DNA of 55,099 nucleotides, taken from positions 1-55,099 of the forward strand of contig CAKMJT010000003.1 in assembly GCA_927407015.1 (NCBI GenBank), given 5' to 3'. Below are positions 1-7,548 of this stretch, piece by piece. The notes beneath the pieces were generated by a model. That model saw only the letters and a list, made by a program, of their open reading frames with translations, was not told the DNA's origin and ran no database searches. The position numbers and the translations under genes are program-made. This DNA is from an uncultured Proteiniphilum sp. (lineage in GTDB: Bacteria > Bacteroidota > Bacteroidia > Bacteroidales > Dysgonomonadaceae). Position 1 is the first letter of the stretch. Each line of letters begins with the position of its first letter.

Positions 1-103
1 TTCTTTCATCATCAGAAGATACCCTGATGGTATCGTACGAAATCACCTGAGCTCCGGCAAACAGAGGGAACAGCATCAGCAGGAGTAAACACCATTGTTT
101 CAT
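1..103 (-). CDS. N-terminal fragment of an exported protein, cut by the window edge
   Basis: On the minus strand an ATG at 103-101 opens a frame that stays open to the window edge, giving 34 residues. The start MKQWCLLLLMLFPLFAGAQ is a clear Sec signal peptide: a lysine, a leucine-rich core, then an AGA-Q cleavage region. The mature part begins VISYDTIRVSSDDER. There is no lipobox cysteine, so a periplasmic or outer-membrane product is likely. Too little is visible to name a family. It is separated from secG by the secG terminator and about 280 bp of empty sequence, so it is probably a separate transcript. Confidence 0.6.
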   Translation of the reverse strand, partial: MKQWCLLLLMLFPLFAGAQVISYDTIRVSSDDER

Positions 104-382
104 ACGATTCAATTTTTTATTATTTTCATTCAAGTCGGTTATTTGCCTGCCAAGGCATCCTACAATCCGGTTTGTCATCTGCTCGTCCGGCTGCATGCAA
201 ACAGTTCAAAGGTCTCCTACGGAACGTAATGGCGGATCTTGTTCATGTCCGTTACATATGGTATATGTCTGAACCGTCCCGAATTGAAATTTTACCGGGG
301 TGACCGGCAATAATCCCGTTATCCGCAAATCCCTTTTTTACTGTTCCTTTGGACAAGGCAGGAATGAATAGGTTTAACAAAG
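104..382. other. Intergenic stretch without a recognised gene
   Basis: Both strands were read in all frames; only short interrupted frames occur. A 6-bp inverted repeat (ACATAT / ATATGT, 254-268) is the only symmetry noted. No TAnnTTTG box was found for the fragment that starts at 103. Confidence 0.5.
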
Positions 383-416
383 CAAAAAAAAGAAGCTGAA
401 CATTTATTCAACTTCT
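383..416 (-). terminator. Rho-independent terminator of the secG operon
   Basis: Read on the minus strand, AGAAGTTGAA and TTCAGCTTCT form a hairpin with one mismatch and a 6-7 nt loop, followed by a run of eight T. It lies 26 bp after the secG stop. Confidence 0.75.
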
Positions 417-441
417 TTGCTACTTCGTGTGAAGAACAGCT

Positions 442-810
442 TTATTCCAAAGGTGTTCCCTCTTCAGGAACTGTCTCTGCCGGAGACTGAGAAGGCAAAG
501 GTATCCCGGGTGTTACATCGGGTGCTGTAGCAGGATTGAGTGGAGCAGGCTGTTGTACTTCCACCTGTGATTGCGGTTCATTGGAGTGAGAGACAGTGAA
601 CTTTGCTGTTAAAATGCTCAAAACAATCATGATACCTGCCAGTATCCAGGTGAATTTTTCCAGAAAATCAGTCGTTTTCCGTACACCCATAATCTGATTG
701 GATGAGGAAAACCCGCTTGCCAGTCCTCCACCCTTCGATTTCTGAACCAGAACGGCAAGGATCATCAATATAGATGCAAGAAGGATAAGGATAGTGATAA
801 AAATATACAT
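442..810 (-). CDS. secG: Preprotein translocase subunit SecG
   Basis: SecG is the small integral subunit of the SecYEG channel in the inner membrane and assists export. The 122-residue product has two membrane segments (about residues 1-22 and 54-72). Between them lies the family's loop QKSKGGGLASGF followed by a polar stretch with a phenylalanine-rich DFLEKFTW. The remaining 45 residues form a tail rich in Pro, Glu and Gln, as in other Bacteroidetes SecG proteins, which are longer than the roughly 75-110 residues seen elsewhere. It is the last gene of the sigma-54 activator, lptE, TPR, secG run, with a 78-bp gap to the TPR gene. A TAAATTTG box (865-872 on the minus strand) may give it a promoter of its own. 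A hairpin terminator follows. Confidence 0.93.
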   Translation of the reverse strand: MYIFITILILLASILMILAVLVQKSKGGGLASGFSSSNQIMGVRKTTDFLEKFTWILAGIMIVLSILTAKFTVSHSNEPQSQVEVQQPAPLNPATAPDVTPGIPLPSQSPAETVPEEGTPLE

Positions 811-888
811 ATCTTTTATTTGTTTTTTTCAATTGAATTGCGTCATTTTCTGCGCTCGTCAACTCAAATTTATTTGTTGTGCCTGTTC

Positions 889-1629
889 TTAACGGGAACG
901 TTCATTAATGATCAAATACTCCAGAAAACGAATTTGGTCGGCAAAGTAAACACTTTTTTTTGGAAAATTCAAACTTAAACGTTTAATAATTGTGAGTGCC
1001 TGCTCATATTTTTTCTGTTTGATATAAATGCGGGCGAGGGTTTCCGTCAGAAATTCACCCCCATCATCCATATTATCAGAGTTCTGACTGATTTCTGCCG
1101 CGGTGGTTTCACCCGGTGTAAAAATTGTGTCGGAGGCTGCTTTTTCAATAAATGCATCAATGATGTCGTGATGCTGAAGCTTCTGATCTGCTGTGTGATC
1201 GGTTGCCGATGTTTCACCCTGTGATTGCAGATAGGAGAGGTAGTCGACGGATACGATATGCAGCCCTTCCTCTTCATGGGTTGTTTCAACGGTCTCGCCT
1301 TTATCAAGAGCGGTAAGAAAAGAGTCGAGCAGCGCTTCAGTCCGGTCCTTCTGATTAGCATCTGCTGCTGACGGTTCATGCAACAGTTTCCGGTAATCTT
1401 CATCGTAAATGAGATAGAACAGTCTTTTTCTGTCGGCACACAAGACAGCTGTTTTGCTCAGTTCGCTGCCATAACTCTCGCTGTCGGTCAGATCTAAGTT
1501 TTTCGTATATAACAGCCGGGACGTATGGAAATAGGGATATTTGTCGACCACTGATTTCAGGTTATCCACTGTGGAGGCATCCAATGAATCGGGGTTTGAG
1601 ATCAATGCGTACAGATTTTCCTTTTCCAT
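889..1629 (-). CDS. Tetratricopeptide-repeat protein of unknown role
   Basis: The 246-residue soluble protein has no signal peptide or membrane segment. The N-terminal part (ENLYALISNPDSLDASTVDNL, then KYPYFHTSRLLYTKNL) is helical and resembles a family found next to secG and lptE in Bacteroidales. Near residues 195-235 the segment TETLARIYIKQKKYEQALTI fits a TPR unit and is followed by a second helix pair. TPR repeats usually bind partner proteins; no partner is evident from the sequence. Its start lies 4 bp after the lptE stop, so the two are almost certainly co-translated. A role in envelope biogenesis is inference from position only. Confidence 0.75.
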   Translation of the reverse strand: MEKENLYALISNPDSLDASTVDNLKSVVDKYPYFHTSRLLYTKNLDLTDSESYGSELSKTAVLCADRKRLFYLIYDEDYRKLLHEPSAADANQKDRTEALLDSFLTALDKGETVETTHEEEGLHIVSVDYLSYLQSQGETSATDHTADQKLQHHDIIDAFIEKAASDTIFTPGETTAAEISQNSDNMDDGGEFLTETLARIYIKQKKYEQALTIIKRLSLNFPKKSVYFADQIRFLEYLIINERSR

Positions 1630-1633
1630 AGAA

Positions 1634-2137
1634 TTACCAGTTTGCCATCGTTGAGTTGAATATCTGATCTATAATCTCATCGATCAATTCGCTGATGAGC
1701 TGATCCTGCACGCTGTCGAACATCGTGTTGCTTGGAAATGTCCGGTTGGCAGAAATTCGCTCCTCCATTTCAGGTGCCTCTGTTTTGTTGTTTCGAAACC
1801 GCATGATGACCGTCATGGTCAGTTTCGTTTCTGAAGCGAATGCATCCTCCTGTACAGCCATGGGGGTGAGTTCATATCCCACTATTTCACCCTCAATCTC
1901 CATATCTCCATTCTGATTTACCAGCTGCAGCTTCGTATTGCGGGTGAATATATCTTTTATCTCCTCGTTGAACCTTTGTTCGAGCGGTGGGTACACCAAC
2001 GGTGCCTGATTGACAAAATGCCCGATAGCGAGTGTTTTCGTGAGATCGTAATCAATGGAAGCCGTTCTGAACGTGTATGACATTCTGCAGGAGCTTACGA
2101 AGAACAACAGGGTGAGGATGAACAGGATATTTCTCAT
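1634..2137 (-). CDS. lptE: LptE-family lipopolysaccharide-assembly lipoprotein
   Basis: LptE plugs the LptD barrel in the outer membrane and helps to place lipopolysaccharide on the surface. The 167-residue product begins with a lipoprotein signal (MRNILFILTLLFFVSSC, acylated Cys17). The motif CRMSYTFRTASIDYDLTKT that follows is typical of the Bacteroidetes LptE family, and the C-terminal half is helical and acidic (SVQDQLISELIDEIIDQIF). The length matches the family (about 165-175). It sits 15 bp after the sigma-54 activator and 4 bp before the TPR gene. The assignment rests on family resemblance and context; no lptD is in the window. Confidence 0.88.
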   Translation of the reverse strand: MRNILFILTLLFFVSSCRMSYTFRTASIDYDLTKTLAIGHFVNQAPLVYPPLEQRFNEEIKDIFTRNTKLQLVNQNGDMEIEGEIVGYELTPMAVQEDAFASETKLTMTVIMRFRNNKTEAPEMEERISANRTFPSNTMFDSVQDQLISELIDEIIDQIFNSTMANW

Positions 2138-2152
2138 AATCTTCAGCTATCG

Positions 2153-3421
2153 TTAACCTTCCAGGCTGTATTCCTTAATTTTACGGTAGAGTGTCCGTTC
2201 GGATATGCCTAAATCGCCGGCAGCCAGTTTTCTTTTACCATTATGGCGTTCCAGTGCTTTCAGAATCATCTCTTTCTCTACTTCGCTGATCGACAGCGTA
2301 CTCTCCTCATATTCGGTCGCTTCCTGGATATCGTTGCTTTCGTTTTCCCCGATAGCTATTTTCTTCGGGACAGCTTCATATTTCACCGGTACTGATACTC
2401 TGGTATGATCATTGGGTATGATGGCCGGGGGATGCATCCCGGAAGGAGAGGATTCAAAGGTGGAAGAATGGTGTGCGGCATCTTCCATGATACGCTGCAC
2501 CACCTGTTTCAGGTCTGTAATATCTTTTTTCATGTCGAAAAGGACCTGGTACAATATCTCCCGTTCGTTGGCGAAGGATTTATGTTCCCGATCATGCATC
2601 TGCGATGCCGGCACTGGGATCATTCCCACTTCGTTGTAGGGGAGGTATTTTTGCAGGATGCCTGCGGTGATCAGACGTTCCTGTTCAATGATGGAGATCT
2701 GTTCGGTGATATTCTTCAACTGACGGACATTGCCGGGCCATCGATAATTTTTAAGCAGCTCTCTTGCCTCATCGTTCAGTGAGATGGGAGGCATCAGATA
2801 TTTCTCCGCGCAATCTCCGGCAAATTTCCGGAACAGGAGGGGGATATCCTCTTTCCGGTCCCGTAGCGGTGGAATACGGATGGGTACTGAATTCAGGCGA
2901 TAGTAGAGATCTTCACGAAATTTCCCTTTCTCCACACCCAGCACCATATCCATATTGGTGGCTGCCACCACGCGTACATCACTCTTCTCCACTTTGGAGG
3001 ATCCTACCTTAATAAATTCCCCGCTTTCCAGCACACGGAGCAGACGTGCCTGGGTAGGCAGGGGCAGTTCACCCACCTCATCCAGAAATAATGTTCCGCC
3101 GTCAGCCACCTCAAAGTACCCTTTGCGGGTACCCGTTGCACCGGTAAAGGAACCCTTCTCGTGTCCGAATAGTTCTGAATCGATGGTTCCTTCCGGAATC
3201 GATCCGCAATTAATCGCAAAATAGGGCCCATGCTTACGCTTACTGTACTGGTGCACAATCTGCGGGAAATTTTCTTTTCCGGTACCGCTCTCCCCGGTAA
3301 TCAGCACGGAGAGGTCGGTGGGTGCCACCTGTAAAGCCACGTCAATGGCACGATCCAGTTCAGGGGTGTTACCAATGATTCCAAAACGTTGTTTGACCTG
3401 TTGTAAGGGGTGCTTTACCAT
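2153..3421 (-). CDS. Sigma-54-dependent transcriptional activator without receiver domain
   Basis: An enhancer-binding protein that drives sigma-54 RNA polymerase using ATP. The AAA+ domain starts almost at residue 1: Walker A GESGTGKE at 43-50, the sigma-54 contact loop GSFTGA at 90-95 (usual form GAFTGA), Walker B TLFLDEVGEL at 110-119, and a sensor region with ATN. A linker of roughly 100 residues follows. The last 36 residues (DLGISERTLYRKIKEY) are a Fis-type helix-turn-helix. There is no N-terminal receiver, GAF or PAS domain, so how it is switched is unclear. A -7 box TATCTTTG (minus strand, 3451-3458) sits in the gap to the acyltransferase. It is the first gene of the lptE-TPR-secG run, and in related genomes it keeps this place. 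Confidence 0.9.
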   Translation of the reverse strand: MVKHPLQQVKQRFGIIGNTPELDRAIDVALQVAPTDLSVLITGESGTGKENFPQIVHQYSKRKHGPYFAINCGSIPEGTIDSELFGHEKGSFTGATGTRKGYFEVADGGTLFLDEVGELPLPTQARLLRVLESGEFIKVGSSKVEKSDVRVVAATNMDMVLGVEKGKFREDLYYRLNSVPIRIPPLRDRKEDIPLLFRKFAGDCAEKYLMPPISLNDEARELLKNYRWPGNVRQLKNITEQISIIEQERLITAGILQKYLPYNEVGMIPVPASQMHDREHKSFANEREILYQVLFDMKKDITDLKQVVQRIMEDAAHHSSTFESSPSGMHPPAIIPNDHTRVSVPVKYEAVPKKIAIGENESNDIQEATEYEESTLSISEVEKEMILKALERHNGKRKLAAGDLGISERTLYRKIKEYSLEG

Positions 3422-3450
3422 ATATACGCTGACTGATCTGTTTAATCATT

Positions 3451-3458
3451 CAAAGATA
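3451..3458 (-). promoter_or_regulatory. -7 box upstream of the sigma-54 activator
   Basis: TATCTTTG on the minus strand, about 30 bp before the ATG; no good -33 TTG at normal spacing, as that position falls in the upstream gene. Confidence 0.45.
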
Positions 3459-3467
3459 AGAATTTAT

Positions 3468-4298
3468 TTACTTTTTACCTAAAGCATAGGTCCTTCCTTT
3501 CAAAAATTGGCCCATTTGCATGATCTCATCACCCGACCGGCTGAACTCTTCCGGCATAATCGGATCACCTACGGTGATCACCATCTCTTTGCCTTTTTTG
3601 TTGTATAGCTCGTGGCAGAGCCTGAGGTTGCGCACCTGCCATCCGAATATCTTTGAAAAATAGAAGGACCAGCTGTTGTGCCCGGAGATATGAATGGGGA
3701 TGACCGGAACATTCACCTTTTGGATGATTTTAAGTGCTGCCGCCTGCCACTCCCGGTCCTCAATCAACAGCCTGCCCTTCCTTATATACATATTTGACAC
3801 GGCACCTGCAGGGAAAAACCCCATGGGGTAACCCTGCCGAAGGTGGGCAATGCTCTCTCTTATGCCGGCATAGGTAATCCCTTTTTTCTCGGAATCTTTC
3901 ATCGGATTCACCGATATGAAGTTTTCAGACAACGTATCGATTAAACTCAAAAAAACGTTCACCATCATTTTGTAATTCTCCACATGGCTACTCACCGTCT
4001 CAATCACGGCTATCCCGTCGATATGGCCGTAGGCATGATTGGAGACCGTGATAAAAGGTTTGTTTTTGAATTCATCGAGTATATCGGCATCCCTGATGGT
4101 GCGTTTGATGCCCAGCTTATCCAGCACATCCTTGCAGAATTCCGGTCCGCTCAGATGTTTGGAACGGTTGTAAATCTCATTTGGAACGTGTAATGCCGAT
4201 ATTTTTAAGCCAAAGTCAATGATTTTATCTCCATATTTCCCCCGAAAGATCGGGTGTAGTTTCCGAATATCATCGCGGCTTACCAGAATGTCTTTCAT
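3468..4298 (-). CDS. Lysophospholipid/glycerol-phosphate-type acyltransferase
   Basis: A PlsC-superfamily acyltransferase of 276 residues, probably acting on phospholipid or amino-lipid precursors at the inner membrane. Visible motifs: NHAYGHID at 87-94, the catalytic His/Asp block with five instead of the textbook four residues between them; FFPAG at 161-165 in place of FPEGT; and PVIPIHISG at 198-206. The start is set at the ATG at 4298, because GGAGGGA lies just before it; a GTG 30 bp further upstream is open in frame but has no ribosome site. The C-terminal part carries a short conserved GDPIMPEEF. It lies between glmM and the sigma-54 activator on the same strand. The exact substrate cannot be read from the sequence. 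Confidence 0.82.
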   Translation of the reverse strand: MKDILVSRDDIRKLHPIFRGKYGDKIIDFGLKISALHVPNEIYNRSKHLSGPEFCKDVLDKLGIKRTIRDADILDEFKNKPFITVSNHAYGHIDGIAVIETVSSHVENYKMMVNVFLSLIDTLSENFISVNPMKDSEKKGITYAGIRESIAHLRQGYPMGFFPAGAVSNMYIRKGRLLIEDREWQAAALKIIQKVNVPVIPIHISGHNSWSFYFSKIFGWQVRNLRLCHELYNKKGKEMVITVGDPIMPEEFSRSGDEIMQMGQFLKGRTYALGKK

Positions 4299-4395
4299 TT
4301 CTCCCTCCGTCTTATTTGTATTTCTCACTCAAATGCCACGTCAATCGAATGAAGTGGCAAATGAAAGGTAAAGAAATATCCTGTTTTTTGCCTCT

Positions 4396-5778
4396 TTACG
4401 CAAGTTCTTTAATCATTTCAATGATTTGTCTCCCGATATCTTCCGCTTCTTCCTGTGAATGGGCTTCTGAATAGATGCGTATGATTGGTTCGGTATTCGA
4501 TTTTCTCAGATGAACCCATTTCTCCGGAAAATCTATTTTCACGCCGTCGATATCTGTTACCTGCTGGTCTCCGAATTTTTCCTTCATCTTTGCAAGCAGA
4601 CTGTCCGTATCGATATCCGGTGTGAGCTCCACCTTTTGTTTGGCCATGAAATAGGAGGGATAGGACTTCCTTAATTCGGAAGGTGTTTTGCCTGATTTGG
4701 CCAGGTATGTAAGGAATAGTGCAATGCCCACGAGTGCATCACGTCCGTAATGAGAAGCGGGATAGATCACCCCACCGTTACCTTCTCCTCCAATCACGGC
4801 ATGCACCTCCTTCATCTTGCTGACCACATTCACCTCTCCCACTGCCGCAGCCTGATATGCTTCGCCTCTCTGATGCGTAATATCCCGTAAAGCTCTGCTG
4901 GAACTGAGATTGGAAACCGTGTTACCCGGTGTATGTTGCAAGACGTAATCTGACACTGCCACCAGCGTGTATTCTTCACCAAAGGGTTCCCCATCTTCAC
5001 AATAGATGGCCAGTCTGTCTACATCAGGGTCGACGGCGAAACCTACTGTAGCCTTCGAGCTGCGGGTGAGCGAAGCGAGCTCGGTCAGATGCTGGGGAAG
5101 AGGTTCGGGATTGTGAGAGAAATTGCCGTGGGGTGCACAATGAAGTTTGAAAATTTCCCTTACCCCCAAAGCGTAGAGTAATTCAGGAATAGCAATGCCG
5201 CCAACAGAGTTCACACAATCTACCGCCACGCGAAATTTGGCTGCCCTGATGGCATCCTTGTCTACCAGGTCGAGAGTTAAAATTCGCTGAATATGTTCGT
5301 GGAGATATTGTTTTTGGATCATTTTGCCCAGTTCATCTACCGGGGAGAACGAAAAATCTTCGGCGTCGGCAATGGAAAGAATCTGTTCCCCTTCCTCTGC
5401 ATTGAGGAACTCACCTCTGCTGTTGAGCAGCTTCAGCGCGTTCCATTGTTTAGGGTTGTGACTTGCCGTGATAATGATGCCTCCGGATGCCTTTTCCTGA
5501 TTGACAGCGATCTCGGTAGTAGGTGTTGTAGCCATCCCTATGTCTGTCACGTCGCACCCCATCCCCATTAGCGTCCCGGTAATGATACGATGCACCATCT
5601 CTCCGGAGATACGGGCATCGCGGCCGACAATTATTCTGGGCCTTTTTTCCTGCGTTGATTGCCGGATGAAGGTGGCGTAGGCAGCGGTAAATTTGACGAT
5701 ATCCAGCGGTGTCAGGTTATCTCCGGAAATACCGCCAATAGTGCCTCTGATACCGGAAATGGATTTAATCAATGTCAT
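4396..5778 (-). CDS. glmM: Phosphoglucosamine mutase (phosphohexomutase family)
   Basis: Converts glucosamine-6-phosphate to glucosamine-1-phosphate for UDP-GlcNAc, and so feeds peptidoglycan and lipopolysaccharide synthesis in the cytoplasm. The four-domain phosphohexomutase signature is complete in 460 residues: the phospho-serine loop TASHNP with Ser106, the magnesium site DPDVDRL with Asp250, Asp252 and Asp254, a sugar-binding GGEGNGGVIYP, and the C-terminal phosphate loop RKSNTEPIIRIY. The sequence also resembles phosphomannomutase/phosphoglucomutase enzymes, so the hexose preference is inferred from length and from the usual annotation in this order. It follows the DUF4827 gene by 12 bp and is probably in the same transcript. 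Confidence 0.87.
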   Translation of the reverse strand: MTLIKSISGIRGTIGGISGDNLTPLDIVKFTAAYATFIRQSTQEKRPRIIVGRDARISGEMVHRIITGTLMGMGCDVTDIGMATTPTTEIAVNQEKASGGIIITASHNPKQWNALKLLNSRGEFLNAEEGEQILSIADAEDFSFSPVDELGKMIQKQYLHEHIQRILTLDLVDKDAIRAAKFRVAVDCVNSVGGIAIPELLYALGVREIFKLHCAPHGNFSHNPEPLPQHLTELASLTRSSKATVGFAVDPDVDRLAIYCEDGEPFGEEYTLVAVSDYVLQHTPGNTVSNLSSSRALRDITHQRGEAYQAAAVGEVNVVSKMKEVHAVIGGEGNGGVIYPASHYGRDALVGIALFLTYLAKSGKTPSELRKSYPSYFMAKQKVELTPDIDTDSLLAKMKEKFGDQQVTDIDGVKIDFPEKWVHLRKSNTEPIIRIYSEAHSQEEAEDIGRQIIEMIKELA

Positions 5779-5790
5779 AATGTTATTTTT

Positions 5791-6348
5791 CTAATAACTT
5801 TTATCGAATCTGAATTCAATATAGTCGTAATAGGTTGGCTGATATTGCGACTTGTCGTAAGCTGAGCCCATATCGAAGGGGATGATCATTTTCACTTTTC
5901 CGGTATGGCCCACATAAGCCAGTGGTACAACCCATCCCGGTGTGGCGTAACTGCTCTTGGTATTGGCGTTTACCGGTCCAATAAACTCAATTTCTTCCGG
6001 AAATCCGCTGAGATTGGAATATTTGGTTGTATCCTCCGTCATGAAATATTCCAATCCCCTGAAACGCACATATACGGACTCTTTCCACTCCAGGTTGCGG
6101 GAGGTGTCGCCCAGATTGATAATATGAAAATAGACCCCGGTATTCTTGTCCTTGTAAAAGTCGTTATCCAGAAAAACCCCATCGGACGGGAATTCCTCCA
6201 GGATATGGAGATTATTCTTCGCGATAAACAGATCAATGGCTTTCGATTCATCATTCAGGTAGTCGGCATATGTCTTCCTGTTCTGACAGGATGTGGCAAG
6301 AATCATAAGTCCCGAGAGTATTATTGTTATGGCCCGTATTTTCTTCAT
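5791..6348 (-). CDS. DUF4827 lipoprotein
   Basis: A 185-residue lipoprotein: signal MKKIRAITIILSGLMILATSC with acylated Cys21. The body contains a FKBP-like pattern of strands (GVYFHIINLGD, SVYVRFRGLEYF, PGWVVPLAYVGHTGKVKMIIPFDMG). The stretch from PLAYV to IPFDMG resembles the core of FKBP-type peptidyl-prolyl isomerases, a resemblance rather than proof of activity. The family occurs beside glmM in Bacteroidales. The ATG at 6348 is chosen over an in-frame codon at 6381 because the upstream one overlaps a -7 promoter box (6379-6386) and would add 11 residues before the signal peptide. It is followed by glmM after 12 bp. Confidence 0.82.
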   Translation of the reverse strand: MKKIRAITIILSGLMILATSCQNRKTYADYLNDESKAIDLFIAKNNLHILEEFPSDGVFLDNDFYKDKNTGVYFHIINLGDTSRNLEWKESVYVRFRGLEYFMTEDTTKYSNLSGFPEEIEFIGPVNANTKSSYATPGWVVPLAYVGHTGKVKMIIPFDMGSAYDKSQYQPTYYDYIEFRFDKSY

Positions 6349-6373
6349 AATTGTCTGTTGTCTGATTGGAATC

Positions 6374-6389
6374 GTGTACAAAAGTACAC
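6374..6389 (-). promoter_or_regulatory. -7 box of the DUF4827-glmM transcript inside a palindrome
   Basis: On the minus strand TACTTTTG (6379-6386) fits TAnnTTTG. It is embedded in a perfect inverted repeat, GTGTAC - 4 nt - GTACAC, at 6374-6389. No TTG lies at the -33 position. Confidence 0.45.
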
Positions 6390-6451
6390 AATCTGCGCTA
6401 AAAAAAGAGGTATTGGTCTAAAATAAAACATTATCTATTCTTAAAAATGGG

Positions 6452-7510
6452 TTAAAGCTCGCTGATTGCTCTCCTGAGCTTCTCCTCATACTTCTTCAGC
6501 CCTGCAGCGTAGGTGCTCAGGGCATCTTCAAACTTACCGTAAAATTCACCTCCCGAGGCATTCAGGTGCCCCCCGCCGTTAAAAAAATCGGCGGCAAATT
6601 CGTTGCAGGGGAATTTTTTCTGTGAACGAAACGAGAGCTTTATCAACCCCTCATCTTCGCGGATGAAGGTGGAGAAGATAATATTCCTGATACTCAGCGG
6701 ATAATTCACGAATCCTTCCGTATCACCCTTGCTGAAACGAAACTGTGCCTGATCTTCCCTGGAAAGGTAGATCAGTGCCGAGTGCAGATCGGGATAGATT
6801 TCCATGCGTTGCGACAAAGTGAAACCCAGCAAACGAAACCGGTCTTCGGAATAGTTGTGGAACACATAGGAATAAATGGCATCCTTGTCAATATTTTTAC
6901 GCAACAGCAGGCTGATGATCTCGAAAATCTCAGGATCACTGGAGTTATAGGTGAAGCCTCCGGTGTCGGTCATCATGCCGCAATAGATGCATTCCGCCTC
7001 GGCCTGTGTCAGTTCATCGTATTTCCCCGCCTGGAAAAGAAGTCTGAATATCAGTTCGCTGGTCGATGATATTTCCGGATGCGACACGGTTATATCGAAG
7101 TTCTCTCCCGGAAAAAGATGATGGTCGATCAGAATCTTTTTCGCGGGCGATGCGTCGAGAGAAAGTCCCATATCTCCGACTCTTTTGGAGATATTGTAAT
7201 CGAGCGAAAAGATGAGATCAGCAGCGAAAAGAATGCGGCGTGCCGCTTCCGGATTGTACTCAAATATCTCGACCTCGTTGGCGCCCTTCATCCATTTCAG
7301 GAAATTGGGAAAGGAGTTGGGAACGATGAGCCGTACGTTCTTTCCCTTGTTTCTGAGGTAATGGTACAAGGCGAGGGAAGAACCCAGCGCGTCCCCATCG
7401 GGAGAGAGGTGTGTGGTGATGACAATCTTCTCTGATCTGTTGATTGAATCCATGATCTGTTCCACATACTGTGGACGGATAACATCCGAGATCGTTTCTG
7501 TATAGTTCAT
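6452..7510 (-). CDS. DHH/DHHA1 phosphoesterase (NrnA-like oligoribonuclease/pAp phosphatase)
   Basis: A 352-residue member of the DHH family that cleaves very short RNAs or 3'-phosphoadenosine 5'-phosphate in the cytoplasm. Metal motifs are present in order: HLSPDGDALGS (Asp38, Asp40), SLDYN, IDHHLFPG, then the DHHA1 substrate motif FNGGGHLNASGG near residue 315. The start at 7510 is preferred over an in-frame codon at 7543, because the -7 box TACTTTTG covers 7541-7548 and transcription would begin inside that longer version. It lies just downstream of the comEC-like gene and upstream of DUF4827. The fold cannot separate nanoRNase from pAp phosphatase activity; many members do both. Confidence 0.87.
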   Translation of the reverse strand: MNYTETISDVIRPQYVEQIMDSINRSEKIVITTHLSPDGDALGSSLALYHYLRNKGKNVRLIVPNSFPNFLKWMKGANEVEIFEYNPEAARRILFAADLIFSLDYNISKRVGDMGLSLDASPAKKILIDHHLFPGENFDITVSHPEISSTSELIFRLLFQAGKYDELTQAEAECIYCGMMTDTGGFTYNSSDPEIFEIISLLLRKNIDKDAIYSYVFHNYSEDRFRLLGFTLSQRMEIYPDLHSALIYLSREDQAQFRFSKGDTEGFVNYPLSIRNIIFSTFIREDEGLIKLSFRSQKKFPCNEFAADFFNGGGHLNASGGEFYGKFEDALSTYAAGLKKYEEKLRRAISEL

Positions 7511-7540
7511 TTTAATGGATAGCCTTTTGATGTTAATCGG

Positions 7541-7548
7541 CAAAAGTA
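7541..7548 (-). promoter_or_regulatory. -7 box of the DHH phosphoesterase gene
   Basis: TACTTTTG on the minus strand, placed directly at the 3' end of the comEC-like gene. It gives a leader of about 25 nt to the ATG at 7510 and decides that start. Confidence 0.5.
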
